The position numbers and the translations under genes are program-made. A DNA stretch of 64,000 nt from Eubacterium xylanophilum ATCC 35991 (GTDB lineage: Bacteria > Bacillota > Clostridia > Lachnospirales > Lachnospiraceae): contig NZ_KI912471.1 of the NCBI RefSeq assembly GCF_000518685.1, positions 140,948 through 204,947 of the forward strand, written 5' to 3'. Positions 1 to 9,110 of this stretch are shown here, piece by piece. Under the pieces are notes generated by a model, which made no database searches, was not told where the DNA came from, and saw only the letters and a list, made by a program, of their open reading frames with translations. Each line of letters starts with the position of its first letter. The stretch's first letter is position 1.

Positions 1-518
1 TCGAGCATCTGTACTCTATACAGAATTCAATCGACTTTGCCCGCTCAGAAAGCGATTTAGCACAGATCAAAGAAGAAATCTGGGATAGCGGATATATCAA
101 GCGTAAGCATGTCGGCAAGAAAGACAGAAATAAAGCCAAGAGTAATCCATATCATTACCGTTCCAGCGATGGATATGATATGTATGTTGGCAAAAACAAT
201 TACCAAAATGAACATTTGACCTTTAAAGTAGCAACCGGAAATGATTGGTGGTTTCACGCCAAAGGCGCTCCAGGTTCGCATGTCATAGTCATATGTAACA
301 ACACTGAGCCGCCAATCAAAACCTTTGAAGAAGCCGCTGCTCTTGCTGCACACTATTCAAAGTCATCTAATGCCGACAAAGTTGAAATTGATTATACTCA
401 AAAAAAACATGTAAAAAAACCAAGTGGCTCAAAACCTGGGTTTGTAATATATCACACCAATTATTCATTAGTTGCGAAATCAGACATCACAGGTATCGAG
501 GAGGTTAAAGATGATTAA
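1..518 (+). CDS. rqcH: RqcH/NFACT-family protein, C-terminal fragment
   Basis: The reading frame is open from the first base and ends with TAA at 516-518, so the 5' part lies outside the window. The visible ~172 residues are the NFACT-R (DUF814) domain: the run DMYVGKNNYQNEHLTFK, then DWWFHAKGAPGSHVIV and a C-terminal PGFVIYH stretch are typical of this family. RqcH binds 60S-like stalled 50S subunits and directs C-terminal alanine tailing in bacterial ribosome quality control; older annotation calls it fibronectin-binding protein. It overlaps the next gene by 8 bases, suggesting translational coupling. Family assignment is firm; the ribosome role is from known homologues. Confidence 0.87.
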   Translation, partial: EHLYSIQNSIDFARSESDLAQIKEEIWDSGYIKRKHVGKKDRNKAKSNPYHYRSSDGYDMYVGKNNYQNEHLTFKVATGNDWWFHAKGAPGSHVIVICNNTEPPIKTFEEAAALAAHYSKSSNADKVEIDYTQKKHVKKPSGSKPGFVIYHTNYSLVAKSDITGIEEVKDD

Positions 519-1356
519 ATATGATACACATCTTCACTCTAGCTTTTCCACAGATAGCGAGGAAAGCCTAGATAATATAGCCATTTCCGCCATGCAAAAA
601 GGGCTGGAAGGCATAATTATGACTGATCACATGGATATTATATACCCGACCAAATACCACGAAGATTTTGGCGATGGCATACCATTTATATTCGATGTGG
701 ACAATTATGTATCCACTTTGGCGGATTTCAAGAAGAAATATTCCAATCTGAGAATACTAACCGGTATGGAATTGGGGCTTCATCCCGATGCAATTGAGAA
801 AAATGTTCTCTTAAGCAACTTGCCGGACTTTGACCAAGTTATAGGTTCAGTTCATGTGGTCGATGAATTTGATCCATATTATCCAGAATATTGGGAAAGT
901 TATGGAGAAGAAAAGGGAATACTTAAGTACTTTGAAACTATTCTTGATAACCTTGAAAACTTGAGCAATATCAGGATAAATACCTTAGGACATATGGATT
1001 ATGTTGTTAGATATGCTCCAAGCATTACATATGATAGAATTTTAGAACTCTATGATACAAAATCATATATGGAAGTATTTGATGAGATTTTTTCTATCCT
1101 GATAGATCGAGAAATTGCACTAGAAGTCAATTCTTCCGCACTAAAAAAAGGATTCCCCCTTCCTAATCCTGCCACAAAAATTATTAAACAATATAAGGAC
1201 AAGGGTGGAGAACTCCTGACATTTGGCTCAGATGCTCATGCAGCTGAAAATATTGCATTTGGTTTTGATAAATGCGAAGAAATAGCTAAATCTTTGGGAT
1301 TTAAAGGATATAATATATATGTCTTTGATGAACCTGAATTCCATATATTTGATTAA
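511..1356 (+). CDS. hisJ: PHP-domain histidinol-phosphatase (HisJ family)
   Basis: A 281-residue PHP-superfamily metallophosphoesterase. The metal-binding motifs are visible: YDTHLHSSFSTDSEES at the N-terminus (H7, H9), TDHMD around residue 40, GSVHVVD, TLGHMDYVVRYAP and FGSDAHAAENIAFGF near the end. This set matches the HisJ/HisK histidinol phosphate phosphatases that do the penultimate step of histidine synthesis. The start at 511 is chosen because GAGGAGG at 499-505 lies just upstream and the PHP motif begins at once; an in-frame upstream ATG at 472 lies inside the preceding gene. HisD is in the window but 31 kb away, so there is no his operon here. Another PHP phosphatase specificity is possible. 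Confidence 0.82.
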   Translation: MIKYDTHLHSSFSTDSEESLDNIAISAMQKGLEGIIMTDHMDIIYPTKYHEDFGDGIPFIFDVDNYVSTLADFKKKYSNLRILTGMELGLHPDAIEKNVLLSNLPDFDQVIGSVHVVDEFDPYYPEYWESYGEEKGILKYFETILDNLENLSNIRINTLGHMDYVVRYAPSITYDRILELYDTKSYMEVFDEIFSILIDREIALEVNSSALKKGFPLPNPATKIIKQYKDKGGELLTFGSDAHAAENIAFGFDKCEEIAKSLGFKGYNIYVFDEPEFHIFD

Positions 1357-1362
1357 ACTTTA

Positions 1363-1392
1363 AAGAGGATATTACATAAGTAATATCCTCTT
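1363..1392. terminator. Bidirectional terminator between converging genes
   Basis: A perfect 12-bp inverted repeat (AAGAGGATATTA / TAATATCCTCTT) with a 6-base loop sits in the 52-bp gap between hisJ (+) and the acidic repeat gene (-). Downstream bases are AT-rich on both sides but there is no long U run. Confidence 0.6.
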
Positions 1393-1408
1393 AAATAAAT
1401 TATTATCT

Positions 1409-4333
1409 TTAATACTTAAATGAGAGTTTGAAGTATGTACGCTTCTCTCTACCCATCTTGTAAGTAACCTTAGTTGGTACTGTGAGATTATCAAAATCAA
1501 CTATCTCATCAGAGAATTCCTCAGGAACTTCTGATGATTTGGAATCAGAGTTATCCATATCAGGAATTGGTCTCTGTGGAGGAATTGGATTGTTGTGAAT
1601 CTTAAATTCCTCAGTCGCAACCGGATCAGCGGTTTCCTCAGTACCATTATTTTCAAGGTCATCAAGCGTTAAGCCAAAGCCTTCTTCTTCAGAATCTTTG
1701 CCTCTCTTGCCTCGTTTGCGCTTCTTATCTTCTTGCTCTGAAATCAGATCATCTTCTACCTGAGCAACAGTTGGAGTCTCGACATAGTCTTCCTCGATTG
1801 AGAAATTGTCGCCATCGTCAATTCTCTTTGACTGCGATTTAACGATGTCCTCCCAAGAAATGTTGGATCCCTCAACACTTTCAAAAGTAAGAATTGGGAT
1901 ATCATCTTCTGGCATTTCTGTAGATGCAGCTTCTTCTGCAGTTTCTTCCGTAGCTCCTGCTGCAGCTTCTTCTGTAGCTTCTGCTGCAGCTTCTTCTGCA
2001 GCTTCTTCTGCAGCTTCTGCTTCATCTGAAAGACTTTCCTCAATATCCTTTTGCAAACCAGACTCTAAGCCGGCATTTGGATACATGTTAGAATTCTTAT
2101 ATAGTCTGTCAGTCTTCTCAACATAAGACATTTCAAGTTCAGCGTCTTTGCCAAGTTCGTCTTCCTCAAGATTGTTAGAATCCGAGCTGACAACAATTCC
2201 CTTAGTATTAAGAGCAGCATCACTTGTCTCTGTCTCTAGACCAACATTAAAGTTCAATACAATTTCTTGGTTTTCTTCAGGCACAGCTGGCTCTAGACTC
2301 GCATGCATTCCCTCAGATTCTAATCCTGCAGCAAATGCAACTGTGGAATCAATAGCAGCTTCTTCTTCTGTCATATAATCAAGTTCAGACTCACCAGTTT
2401 CTGTCTCCAGACCGGCTGAATACTCTATTGTGGCATCGAAGAATCTAAATGTTGCATTGAAGTCGATATCATCACCATCTAAAACACCGTCATAATCTTC
2501 GTACTCATCGTCATACTCGTCATCTTCTTCTGAATCAGATACATCGCTTGAAGTTTCTTCAGTAGTTTCTTCCTGAACAGCTTCTTCAGCAACCTCTTCT
2601 ACTGGTTCATCGGCTACTTCTTCTACAGACTCCTCTGTATTTTCAGTCTCTGTAGGCTCTTCAGTAACTTTTTCCTCTACAGGTTCCTCGACTACTTCTT
2701 CAGTTGATTCCTCAGCTGGTTCCTCAGCTGGTTCTTCAATCGACTCCTCGTCAGAATCTGCAGTTTCGATACTCTGCATAGCAGCGGCAACCAATGCATC
2801 CATATCATCAGCTGCTGGCGTCTTTGCTGGTATATCCGCATCAATATTAATACTATCATCGATAAACTCTTCTTCAACAGGTTCAACTGGTGTTTCATCG
2901 ATGTTTAATTCATCTAAATCTAGTCCATCAAACTCCAAATCATCTGCGACTGCTTCAGTTTTTGGCTCTTCGTTTGATATGTCAACAGAATCCATGTCGA
3001 AATCAAACATGTCATTGGAAATCTCTGGTTCTTCCGCAAGAGCCTCTGGTTCCTCCGCAACTTCATCTGTTTCAAACACCAAATCATTGACGAGATCAAC
3101 ATTCTCTTCTGGAGTTTCTTCAACAGATTCTTCGACAGCCTCTGTGGCAACCTCTTCCTGAACTTCCTCAACAGGTTCTTCGACAGCCTCTGTGGCAACC
3201 TCTTCTTGAACTTCCTCAACAGGTTCTTCGACAGCTTCCGTGGCAACCTCTTCCTGAACTTCTTCAACAGGTTCTTCGACAGCTTCCGTAGCAACCTCTT
3301 CCTGAACTTCTTCAACAGGTTCTTCGGTAGTTTCTGTGGCAACCTCTTCAACTGCAGGCTCATTTACAGAAGCTGTATCTTCCTTAATGGCTGCATTCAT
3401 TCTATCGATATTCTCTGAGACGTTGAGACGCTCTAACAAATTCTTAACATCATCATCTTCAGTTGAAGATGATGTAACTTCAGCCACAAGTCCAGCAACT
3501 GCCGCATCCAAAGCAGAGTGATCAATAGGTTCTGGAATTGGTGTTGTTTCTGGTTCAGGAACTGGTTCCGGTTCTGGAACTGGCTCTGGTTCTGGGACTG
3601 GCTCCGGTTCTGGGACTGGCTCTGGCTCCGGTTCAGGAACTGGCTCCGGTTCAGGAACTGGCTCTGGTTCTAGCTCCGGTTCAGGAACTGGTTCCGGTTC
3701 TGGGACTGGCTCTGGCTCTGGAACTGGTTCCGGCTCAGAAACTGGCTCCGGCTCTGGAACTGGTTCCGGTTCTGGAACTGGCTCTGGCTCTGGAACTGGC
3801 TCCGGTTCAGGAACTGGTTCCGGCTCTGGAACTGGTTCTGGCTCTGGGACTGGCTCTGGCTCTGAAACCGACACAAAATCATCCATACCCAATGTTGTAT
3901 TATTCTCTATTTCCTGATTTGATGTCACAGCATCTACATCCAAAGTTGTGATACTCTCATCAAATGTATTATTAGCATTAGCCGCAGCACTACTTGTGGA
4001 GGCTGTCGGTGTAATATCTCCACCCAAAACAAACTCAGAATCTAATCCTGAGCCGGTACCTGAAAATCCAGATTGTGGTGGTCTTGGTGGTGCTTTCTCA
4101 ATCTTTGTTATTGATCCACCAAGGTTGCCTGCCTTAGCAACATTATTTTGATTTCCCTGGTTGAGGAAATCATCAAGGTCTCCACCGGATATGTCTCTAT
4201 ACTGAGGTTTCTTTTCCACAGGAACATCTTCTTCAACCTTCACAGGTTCTGGTGGTGCAGAGAGATCCATGGTCCATTCAGTCATATTTTCTTCCGATGG
4301 TAAATTTATACTACGTTTTTTTCCAAATGCCAT
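1409..4333 (-). CDS. Large acidic, repeat-rich protein of unknown function
   Basis: 974 residues, extremely rich in Glu, Val, Pro, Ala and Thr, with no signal peptide or membrane segment, so probably cytoplasmic and largely disordered. Order of parts: a short basic N-terminus ([12 protein letters not shown]), a Pro-Glu block made of repeated EPVPEP (about residues 155-268), a 16-residue repeat [16 protein letters not shown] (about 328-406), a stretch with four spaced copies of an [16 protein letters not shown] motif (about 631-757), and a conserved-looking basic C-terminus ([15 protein letters not shown]). The start at 4333 is chosen because AGGGG lies 8 bases before it; an in-frame ATG at 4351 has no such site. 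I do not recognise the family. The ordered ends suggest a scaffold or linker, but that is a guess. Confidence 0.75.
3115..3350 (-). repeat. 48-bp tandem coding repeat ([16 protein letters not shown])
   Basis: About four and a half near-identical 48-bp units within the acidic protein gene, encoding a 16-residue acidic repeat. The high DNA identity between units points to recent slippage or recombination. Confidence 0.8.
3530..3870 (-). repeat. Pro-Glu-Pro-Val coding microsatellite
   Basis: A degenerate 18-bp tandem repeat (complement of GAACCAGTTCCTGAGCCG and variants) encoding runs of EPVPEP. Units differ mostly at third codon positions, so the peptide is conserved more strictly than the DNA. 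Confidence 0.85.
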
Positions 4334-4369
4334 TCTTTCAACCCCTAACATAAATCACGTATATACTAT

Positions 4370-4398
4370 ATAATACTACAATTTTAGAAAAAAAACAA
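4370..4398 (-). promoter_or_regulatory. Putative sigma-A promoter of the acidic repeat gene
   Basis: On the minus strand TTGTTT (4398-4393) and TATTAT (4375-4370) are 17 bp apart, about 35 bp before the chosen start codon. The -35 is poor. Confidence 0.35.
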
Positions 4399-4428
4399 TG
4401 ATATTTTATAAAAAGACACACACCTACA

Positions 4429-6384
4429 TCAATTTTTTTTAATCAATTGTAAGAATTCTTCTTCACTAATGATTTTCACACCTAAATCCTGTGCTTTTTT
4501 ATTCTTCGAAGAGCTTGAAGTTGTGTCATTGTTTATAAGATAATCTGTTTTCTTACTAACAGATGAGCTAACTTTACCTCCCAAGCTCTCAATTAATGTT
4601 TGACATTCTTTTCTATTGCTGAAAGTATTAAGGCTACCCGTAATTACGAATGTCAATCCCTCAAATCTATTATCATCTATAGCCTCTGGCATAAGGATGT
4701 CAAGTTCTGCTTCCAGTCTTTTTACAAGGTCTGCATTTTCTGGATTAGAAAAATATTCAATAAAAGACTCTGCCAATTTGTCTCCTATTCCATCAATAGA
4801 GACCAAATCTTCCTTGGTTAATTTTGAAAATTCACTTAGGGCATACGGAAATTTGTTACAAATAAGTTTTGCGACACTTAGTCCTACTCCTTTAATGCCC
4901 AAGGAAAATACTGCTGCAGCCAACTGAACTTCTCTGGCATTTTCTATAGAGTCAATAAGATTTTTAAAAGACTTGTCACCAAAACCTTCTAATCCCGTTA
5001 TCTCTACATGTTCCTTTAACTTGAAAATATCGCAAACATCATGAAGAATTCCCATATTTATAAACTTTACCAAAGTCATCTCAGACAATCCATCAATATT
5101 CATTGCATCTCTGCTAACAAAATGCGTGAAAGATTTTATCTTTTTTGCATAACAAGCTTTGTTATTACATAGCAAGAACGATGTGCCATTTTCATTTAAA
5201 ATAGTCGTATCTTCGCCGCAAACAGGGCATTTGTCTGGGATTGGCAAATTGTCAGAACAGGTTAGGTTCTCTGCAATTTGCGGAATTATCATATTGGCTT
5301 TATATACTGTTATATTATCGCCAATGCCCAGCTTCAATTCCTTTACTATACTCAAATTGTGAAGACTTGCCCTCTGTACAGTCGTTCCCTCAAGTTCTAC
5401 GGGTTCAAATATGGCAACAGGATTAATAAGACCTGTTCTTGATGCGCTCCACTCAACATCCTTAAGGGTTGTCTGGGCAATCTCATCCTTCCACTTGAAT
5501 GCTATAGAATCCTTTGGAAATTTAGCAGTTCGCCCAAGGCTATTGCTGTATTGAATATTATCATAAGTCAAAACTAGTCCGTCACTCGGAATGTCATATC
5601 CCTCTGCTATTTCATGAGAAAACTCTTCTACCTTTGTAGAAAGAGTGCTTCCATCCACCAACTTATATGGTGCCACATCAAATCCAAGAGAAATAATCTT
5701 TTCTAGTATTTCTGATTTTTGGTTAAATGTTCCGAAATCCGAATCGGTCTCAATTAAATTATATATATAATAGTTTACATTTCTCTCTTCAACTATCTTA
5801 TTATTTAATTGCCTAACTGTGCCACTACACAAGTTTCTGGGATTCTTATATTGTTCTTCAATACTTAGACTTTCATTTATGACTTCAAAGTCAGAATATT
5901 TTATAAGCGCCTCGCCGCGCACGACCATTCTACCTTTGTAGTTTATCCTGTGAGGAATGTTTTTGAACATTTTAGCATTGTTTGTAATGACTTCACCTAT
6001 GGTTCCATTTCCTCTTGTAAGAGCCTTGACCAATTGGCCATTCTCATATGTCAATATGACACTTAATCCATCGAGTTTAAGTGAGAGTATTCCGGCATGA
6101 TCACCTAACCAAGAAGTCAATTCTTCCACACTTTTAGTTTTGTCGAGAGAAAGCATCGGAGCCACATGTTCTTCCTTAGTAAGCTTGCTAAGTGTCTCGT
6201 AACCAACATTAACAGTTGGGCTGTTATTCATGGTGATACCAGTTTCCTCCTCTAGTCTTACCAATTCATCATACAACTCATCATACTCATAATTAGACAT
6301 AACTTCATCTTTGCCCTGGTAATATACCTTGGCTGCGTTGTTTAATATGTCAATTAATTCTAACATTCTTTGATTAGTACTCAT
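4429..6384 (-). CDS. ligA: NAD-dependent DNA ligase LigA
   Basis: 651 residues, close to the usual ~670. It seals nicks in duplex DNA using NAD+ during replication and repair. Visible parts in order: N-terminal Ia domain with YYQGKDEVMSNYEYDELYDE, the adenylation domain with the KLDG nucleophile lysine at residue 103, an OB domain (IGDNITVYKANMIIPQI), a four-cysteine zinc finger (CPVCGED...LLCNNKAC), helix-hairpin-helix repeats (ITGLEGFG, LGIKGVG, IDGIGDK) and a C-terminal BRCT domain (FEGLTFVITGSLNTFSNRKE). It is the only ligase in the window and appears intact. Its ATG overlaps the stop of the upstream pseudouridine synthase gene by 11 bases, so the two are co-translated. Confidence 0.95.
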   Translation of the reverse strand: MSTNQRMLELIDILNNAAKVYYQGKDEVMSNYEYDELYDELVRLEEETGITMNNSPTVNVGYETLSKLTKEEHVAPMLSLDKTKSVEELTSWLGDHAGILSLKLDGLSVILTYENGQLVKALTRGNGTIGEVITNNAKMFKNIPHRINYKGRMVVRGEALIKYSDFEVINESLSIEEQYKNPRNLCSGTVRQLNNKIVEERNVNYYIYNLIETDSDFGTFNQKSEILEKIISLGFDVAPYKLVDGSTLSTKVEEFSHEIAEGYDIPSDGLVLTYDNIQYSNSLGRTAKFPKDSIAFKWKDEIAQTTLKDVEWSASRTGLINPVAIFEPVELEGTTVQRASLHNLSIVKELKLGIGDNITVYKANMIIPQIAENLTCSDNLPIPDKCPVCGEDTTILNENGTSFLLCNNKACYAKKIKSFTHFVSRDAMNIDGLSEMTLVKFINMGILHDVCDIFKLKEHVEITGLEGFGDKSFKNLIDSIENAREVQLAAAVFSLGIKGVGLSVAKLICNKFPYALSEFSKLTKEDLVSIDGIGDKLAESFIEYFSNPENADLVKRLEAELDILMPEAIDDNRFEGLTFVITGSLNTFSNRKECQTLIESLGGKVSSSVSKKTDYLINNDTTSSSSKNKKAQDLGVKIISEEEFLQLIKKN

Positions 6385-7099
6385 TATAAAACTTTTCTCC
6401 TCTGGTCAATTCTCTCAATCCATCAATTTCTTCTCGAGTCAACTCCCGCCACTTCCCGGTTTTCAAGTTTTCAAGTTTGATATTCATAATTCGAATACGC
6501 TTAAGCTTTTGAACTCGATAACCAAAGTACTCCGCCATGCGGCGAATTTGCCTGTTAAGTCCTTGAGTTAGTATAATCCTATACTTCTTTTCAGATATTC
6601 TGTATATCTCACAGGGTCTAGTAATCGTATCAAGTATGGGGACGCCCTTTCTCATGGCATCTAATATATCATCGCCAATTGGTTTGTCGACTTGGACAAT
6701 ATACTCTTTTTCGTGATTATTCCTTGCTCTGAGAATCGCATCCATCAAATCGCCATCGTTAGTTAATAGAATCAAACCCTCAGAATCTTTATCAAGTCTT
6801 CCAATGGAAAATATTCGCTTATGGTAATTAACATAATCAATTATATTATTCTTGTCTTTTTTACTAGATGTGCATACAATACCAACCGGCTTGTTAAGGG
6901 CTATGACCACCTTATCTTCTTGAATCTCTATGTCTCTTCCGTCAAGAGTAACTCTCTGATCGCCATAAACCTTACTTCCGTTTTCAGATATCTCACCATC
7001 TATTCGAACTCTGCCCTCTGATATCAAGAGGTCCGCTTTTCGCCTCGAGCAAACGCCTGCAAGGCTAAGATATTTGTTAATTCTTATTCCTTCATTCAT
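6374..7099 (-). CDS. RsuA/RluB/RluF-family pseudouridine synthase
   Basis: 241 residues. An S4 RNA-binding domain (residues ~5-60, INKYLSLAGVCSRRKADLLI) precedes a catalytic domain with GRLDKDSEGLILLTNDG, in which D103 is the expected catalytic aspartate. Members convert specific uridines in 16S or 23S rRNA (or tRNA-Tyr for RluF) to pseudouridine. The wording of the motif and the short C-terminus resemble RluF/RluB, but the target base cannot be read from sequence. I start at 7099 because the S4 domain begins there; the ribosome binding site is weak and the 23 extra residues of the longest frame look unrelated. Overlaps ligA by 11 bases. Confidence 0.85.
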   Translation of the reverse strand: MNEGIRINKYLSLAGVCSRRKADLLISEGRVRIDGEISENGSKVYGDQRVTLDGRDIEIQEDKVVIALNKPVGIVCTSSKKDKNNIIDYVNYHKRIFSIGRLDKDSEGLILLTNDGDLMDAILRARNNHEKEYIVQVDKPIGDDILDAMRKGVPILDTITRPCEIYRISEKKYRIILTQGLNRQIRRMAEYFGYRVQKLKRIRIMNIKLENLKTGKWRELTREEIDGLRELTRGEKFYNEY

Positions 7100-7168
7100 G
7101 TCAAAATCCCAAAAATTGTTTCTAAAAAAGGGGAAACACACCCATAAGGCGTTCCCCTTAATAATCAT

Positions 7169-7936
7169 TTACTTTGCAGTTGCAACTGGAGCGCTGGCAG
7201 CCGCCTGTGCCGTTGCCTGTGGCGCTGTCTGTGCCGGTGCACTTGCTACCGGGGTCACAGCTGCCGTTGGCTGAACCGGCGTATTAGTAGGTTGAATTGT
7301 TGCCGGTGCTGTTGTCGCACCATTGTCTACGATTGACTGGTTGTCCTTATCCATTCTCTCGTATAATTGTTTAAATGCTGAATCCTTGGAAATAGCCTCC
7401 TGAAGTTTGTTTGTAACTTCTTCTTTCATTCTGACAACATTCTCATTCTCATCTGCTGCAAGAATAAAGCTTTCTTCGGCCTCATCCAAGGCACTGAGAT
7501 ATATGATATATCTCTCGTCAGAACCCATAGTAACATACAAACCACATAAACATGGACCCAGTGTATCAATATTCTTAAGTTTCATATCATAGCGCACATA
7601 AATTCTCATATCTCCATTATCTGGATTTTTGATAATATAGCTCTTGATATTCTTATAATCTTCTACATACTCAGCTTTGGCTACAAGCTTTTCCTGGTTT
7701 ATCTGATTGATATCACTTACAAGCTCAGCCATCTTCTCCATGTCCACATCTCTCTTGGCCTGAAAATAGTTATTGATAAGTGTGTTGATTGCATCATCAT
7801 CACATTCATCAAGCTTTGCTACCTCTACGGCCTTTTGCTTGTTAGTTCCAGTTGGAATCAATGCTAGAATAATAAAACATAGAAAGATTGCACCAACTGT
7901 TAGTAGAATTATAAGCTTCTTATATTTTAATTTCAT
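7169..7936 (-). CDS. Membrane-anchored hypothetical protein with Pro/Ala/Thr-rich tail
   Basis: 255 residues. A basic N-terminus and one hydrophobic helix (about residues 8-28) form an uncleaved signal anchor with no lipobox. The following ~180 residues are a soluble, probably extracytoplasmic domain with several predicted beta-strands (MRIYVRYDMKLKNIDTLGPC, LYVTMGSDERYIIYLSALDE), and the last ~45 residues are a low-complexity Pro/Ala/Thr/Gln tail like a wall-spanning linker. A strong GAGGT ribosome site precedes the ATG. I do not recognise the family. It has its own promoter and sits between rluF-like and hslO on the same strand. Confidence 0.72.
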   Translation of the reverse strand: MKLKYKKLIILLTVGAIFLCFIILALIPTGTNKQKAVEVAKLDECDDDAINTLINNYFQAKRDVDMEKMAELVSDINQINQEKLVAKAEYVEDYKNIKSYIIKNPDNGDMRIYVRYDMKLKNIDTLGPCLCGLYVTMGSDERYIIYLSALDEAEESFILAADENENVVRMKEEVTNKLQEAISKDSAFKQLYERMDKDNQSIVDNGATTAPATIQPTNTPVQPTAAVTPVASAPAQTAPQATAQAAASAPVATAK

Positions 7937-7967
7937 GATTTGACCTCACTTTCAAAGAACATCTTAA

Positions 7968-7996
7968 ATTATATCAATTCTTGATATATTTGTCTA
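7968..7996 (-). promoter_or_regulatory. Putative sigma-A promoter of the membrane-anchored hypothetical
   Basis: Minus-strand TAGACA (7996-7991) and a perfect TATAAT (7973-7968) with a 17-bp spacer, about 30 bp upstream of the start codon. Confidence 0.6.
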
Positions 7997-8032
7997 GTTT
8001 TTTATAAAGCAATTCCCAGAAAAGCCCTAAAA

Positions 8033-8902
8033 CTAGGCATCAATCATATTTTTGATGTCCTCGGGATCAAATCTATAGCTCGTATTGCAAAAATGACAAT
8101 TCACTTCAACAGGTTCCCCGTCTTCTAGCATATTCTGAAGTTCCTTTTTTCCAAGAGAAATTAATGCATTAGACACTTTCTCTTTGGAACAACCGCATTT
8201 AAACTGAGTTTGACACTCATCTGTTATCTTCAAATCGAAGTCACCAAGTATATACTCCAGCATGGATTCAGGAGAATGACCTTTGCTGTATAGCTCTGTG
8301 ACAGATTCCATGTTCTTGAGCTTTGCCTCTAATCTATCAATTATATCGTCAGGGGTATCAGGCATAAGCTGAATAATATAACCACCACTGTGAGCTACAG
8401 TATTATCCTTGTTCATGAGCACACCAAGGGCAACCGATGAAGGAGTCTGCTCAGAAGTTGCAAAGTAATATGTCAAATCTTCTGCTATCTCACTTGACAC
8501 GAGATGGGTACTTCCATTGTAAGGCTCCCTGAGTCCCATATCTTTGATAACTGTTAGAACACCTAACCCCAAGGCTCCCGCCACATCTAATTTGCCCATA
8601 GAATTAGCAGGAAGGGATACATTGGGAACTTTGGGATATCCCTTGACATTCCCCTTGGAGTCCGCAGTTACAGTAATTCCCTGCACTGGTCCGGAGCAAT
8701 CAATCTTTAATGTCAAGATATCCTTATCTCCTTTCATCATCGTTCCCATCATTGCACCGGCAGACATAAGTCTTCCCAAGGCAGCAGTTATGACAGGACT
8801 CGTCTGATGACGATTTTTCGCCTCTTCAACCATATCTCTCGAATAAATAGCAAAACATCTAATCATATCATCCGCAGCTATTCCTCTTACAATCTTATCC
8901 AT
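8033..8902 (-). CDS. hslO: Redox-regulated chaperone Hsp33
   Basis: 289 residues, the normal length for Hsp33, which is a cytoplasmic holdase activated by oxidation. The family start DKIVRGIAADDMIRCFA, the central GNVKGYP and the paired zinc-binding cysteines near the C-terminus (FKCGCSKEKV and CHFCNTSYRF, the CxC and CxxC pairs) are all present, so the redox switch is intact. The start is uncertain: ATG at 8902 matches the family N-terminus, but the GAGGA site is 13-14 bases away; a GTG at 8914 would add four residues. It has its own promoter and is transcribed alone. Confidence 0.93.
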   Translation of the reverse strand: MDKIVRGIAADDMIRCFAIYSRDMVEEAKNRHQTSPVITAALGRLMSAGAMMGTMMKGDKDILTLKIDCSGPVQGITVTADSKGNVKGYPKVPNVSLPANSMGKLDVAGALGLGVLTVIKDMGLREPYNGSTHLVSSEIAEDLTYYFATSEQTPSSVALGVLMNKDNTVAHSGGYIIQLMPDTPDDIIDRLEAKLKNMESVTELYSKGHSPESMLEYILGDFDLKITDECQTQFKCGCSKEKVSNALISLGKKELQNMLEDGEPVEVNCHFCNTSYRFDPEDIKNMIDA

Positions 8903-8947
8903 ATATATATTCACATCCTCGTAATTTGTTAAAGCTTTTCCTTGTTA

Positions 8948-8976
8948 AGTATAACGCATACAGGAAATTTATACAA
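8948..8976 (-). promoter_or_regulatory. Sigma-A promoter of hslO
   Basis: Minus-strand TTGTAT (8976-8971) and TATACT (8953-8948) with a 17-bp spacer, close upstream of hslO. Confidence 0.65.
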
Positions 8977-8987
8977 TAATTTTTTAC

Positions 8988-9016
8988 TTTACAATATAAA
9001 AATGTTTGTATATAAT
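8988..9016 (+). promoter_or_regulatory. Sigma-A promoter of tRNA-Arg
   Basis: TTTACA (8988-8993) and TATAAT (9011-9016) with a 17-bp spacer, 21 bp before the mature tRNA 5' end. It is divergent from the hslO promoter. Confidence 0.7.
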
Positions 9017-9037
9017 ATAAATTGTTGTAATAACAAT

Positions 9038-9110
9038 GCACCAGTGGCTCAATGGATAGAGTACCGGCTTCCGAAGCCGTTGGTTGGGGGTTCGAGTCCC
9101 TCCTGGTGCG
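9038..9110 (+). tRNA. tRNA-Arg (anticodon CCG)
   Basis: Full cloverleaf: acceptor GCACCAG/CTGGTGC, D-arm GCTC/GAGT, anticodon loop TTCCGAA with CCG at positions 34-36, T-arm with GGTTCGAGTCC. It reads CGG codons. The first anticodon-stem pair is a C-U mismatch. CCA is not encoded. The last base directly abuts the stop codon of the converging DUF5688 gene. Confidence 0.96.

Noticed and set aside
2920-3951. Several ORFs antisense or out of frame in the acidic repeat gene
   Set aside because: They arise from the tandem codon repeats and have low-complexity, implausible composition.
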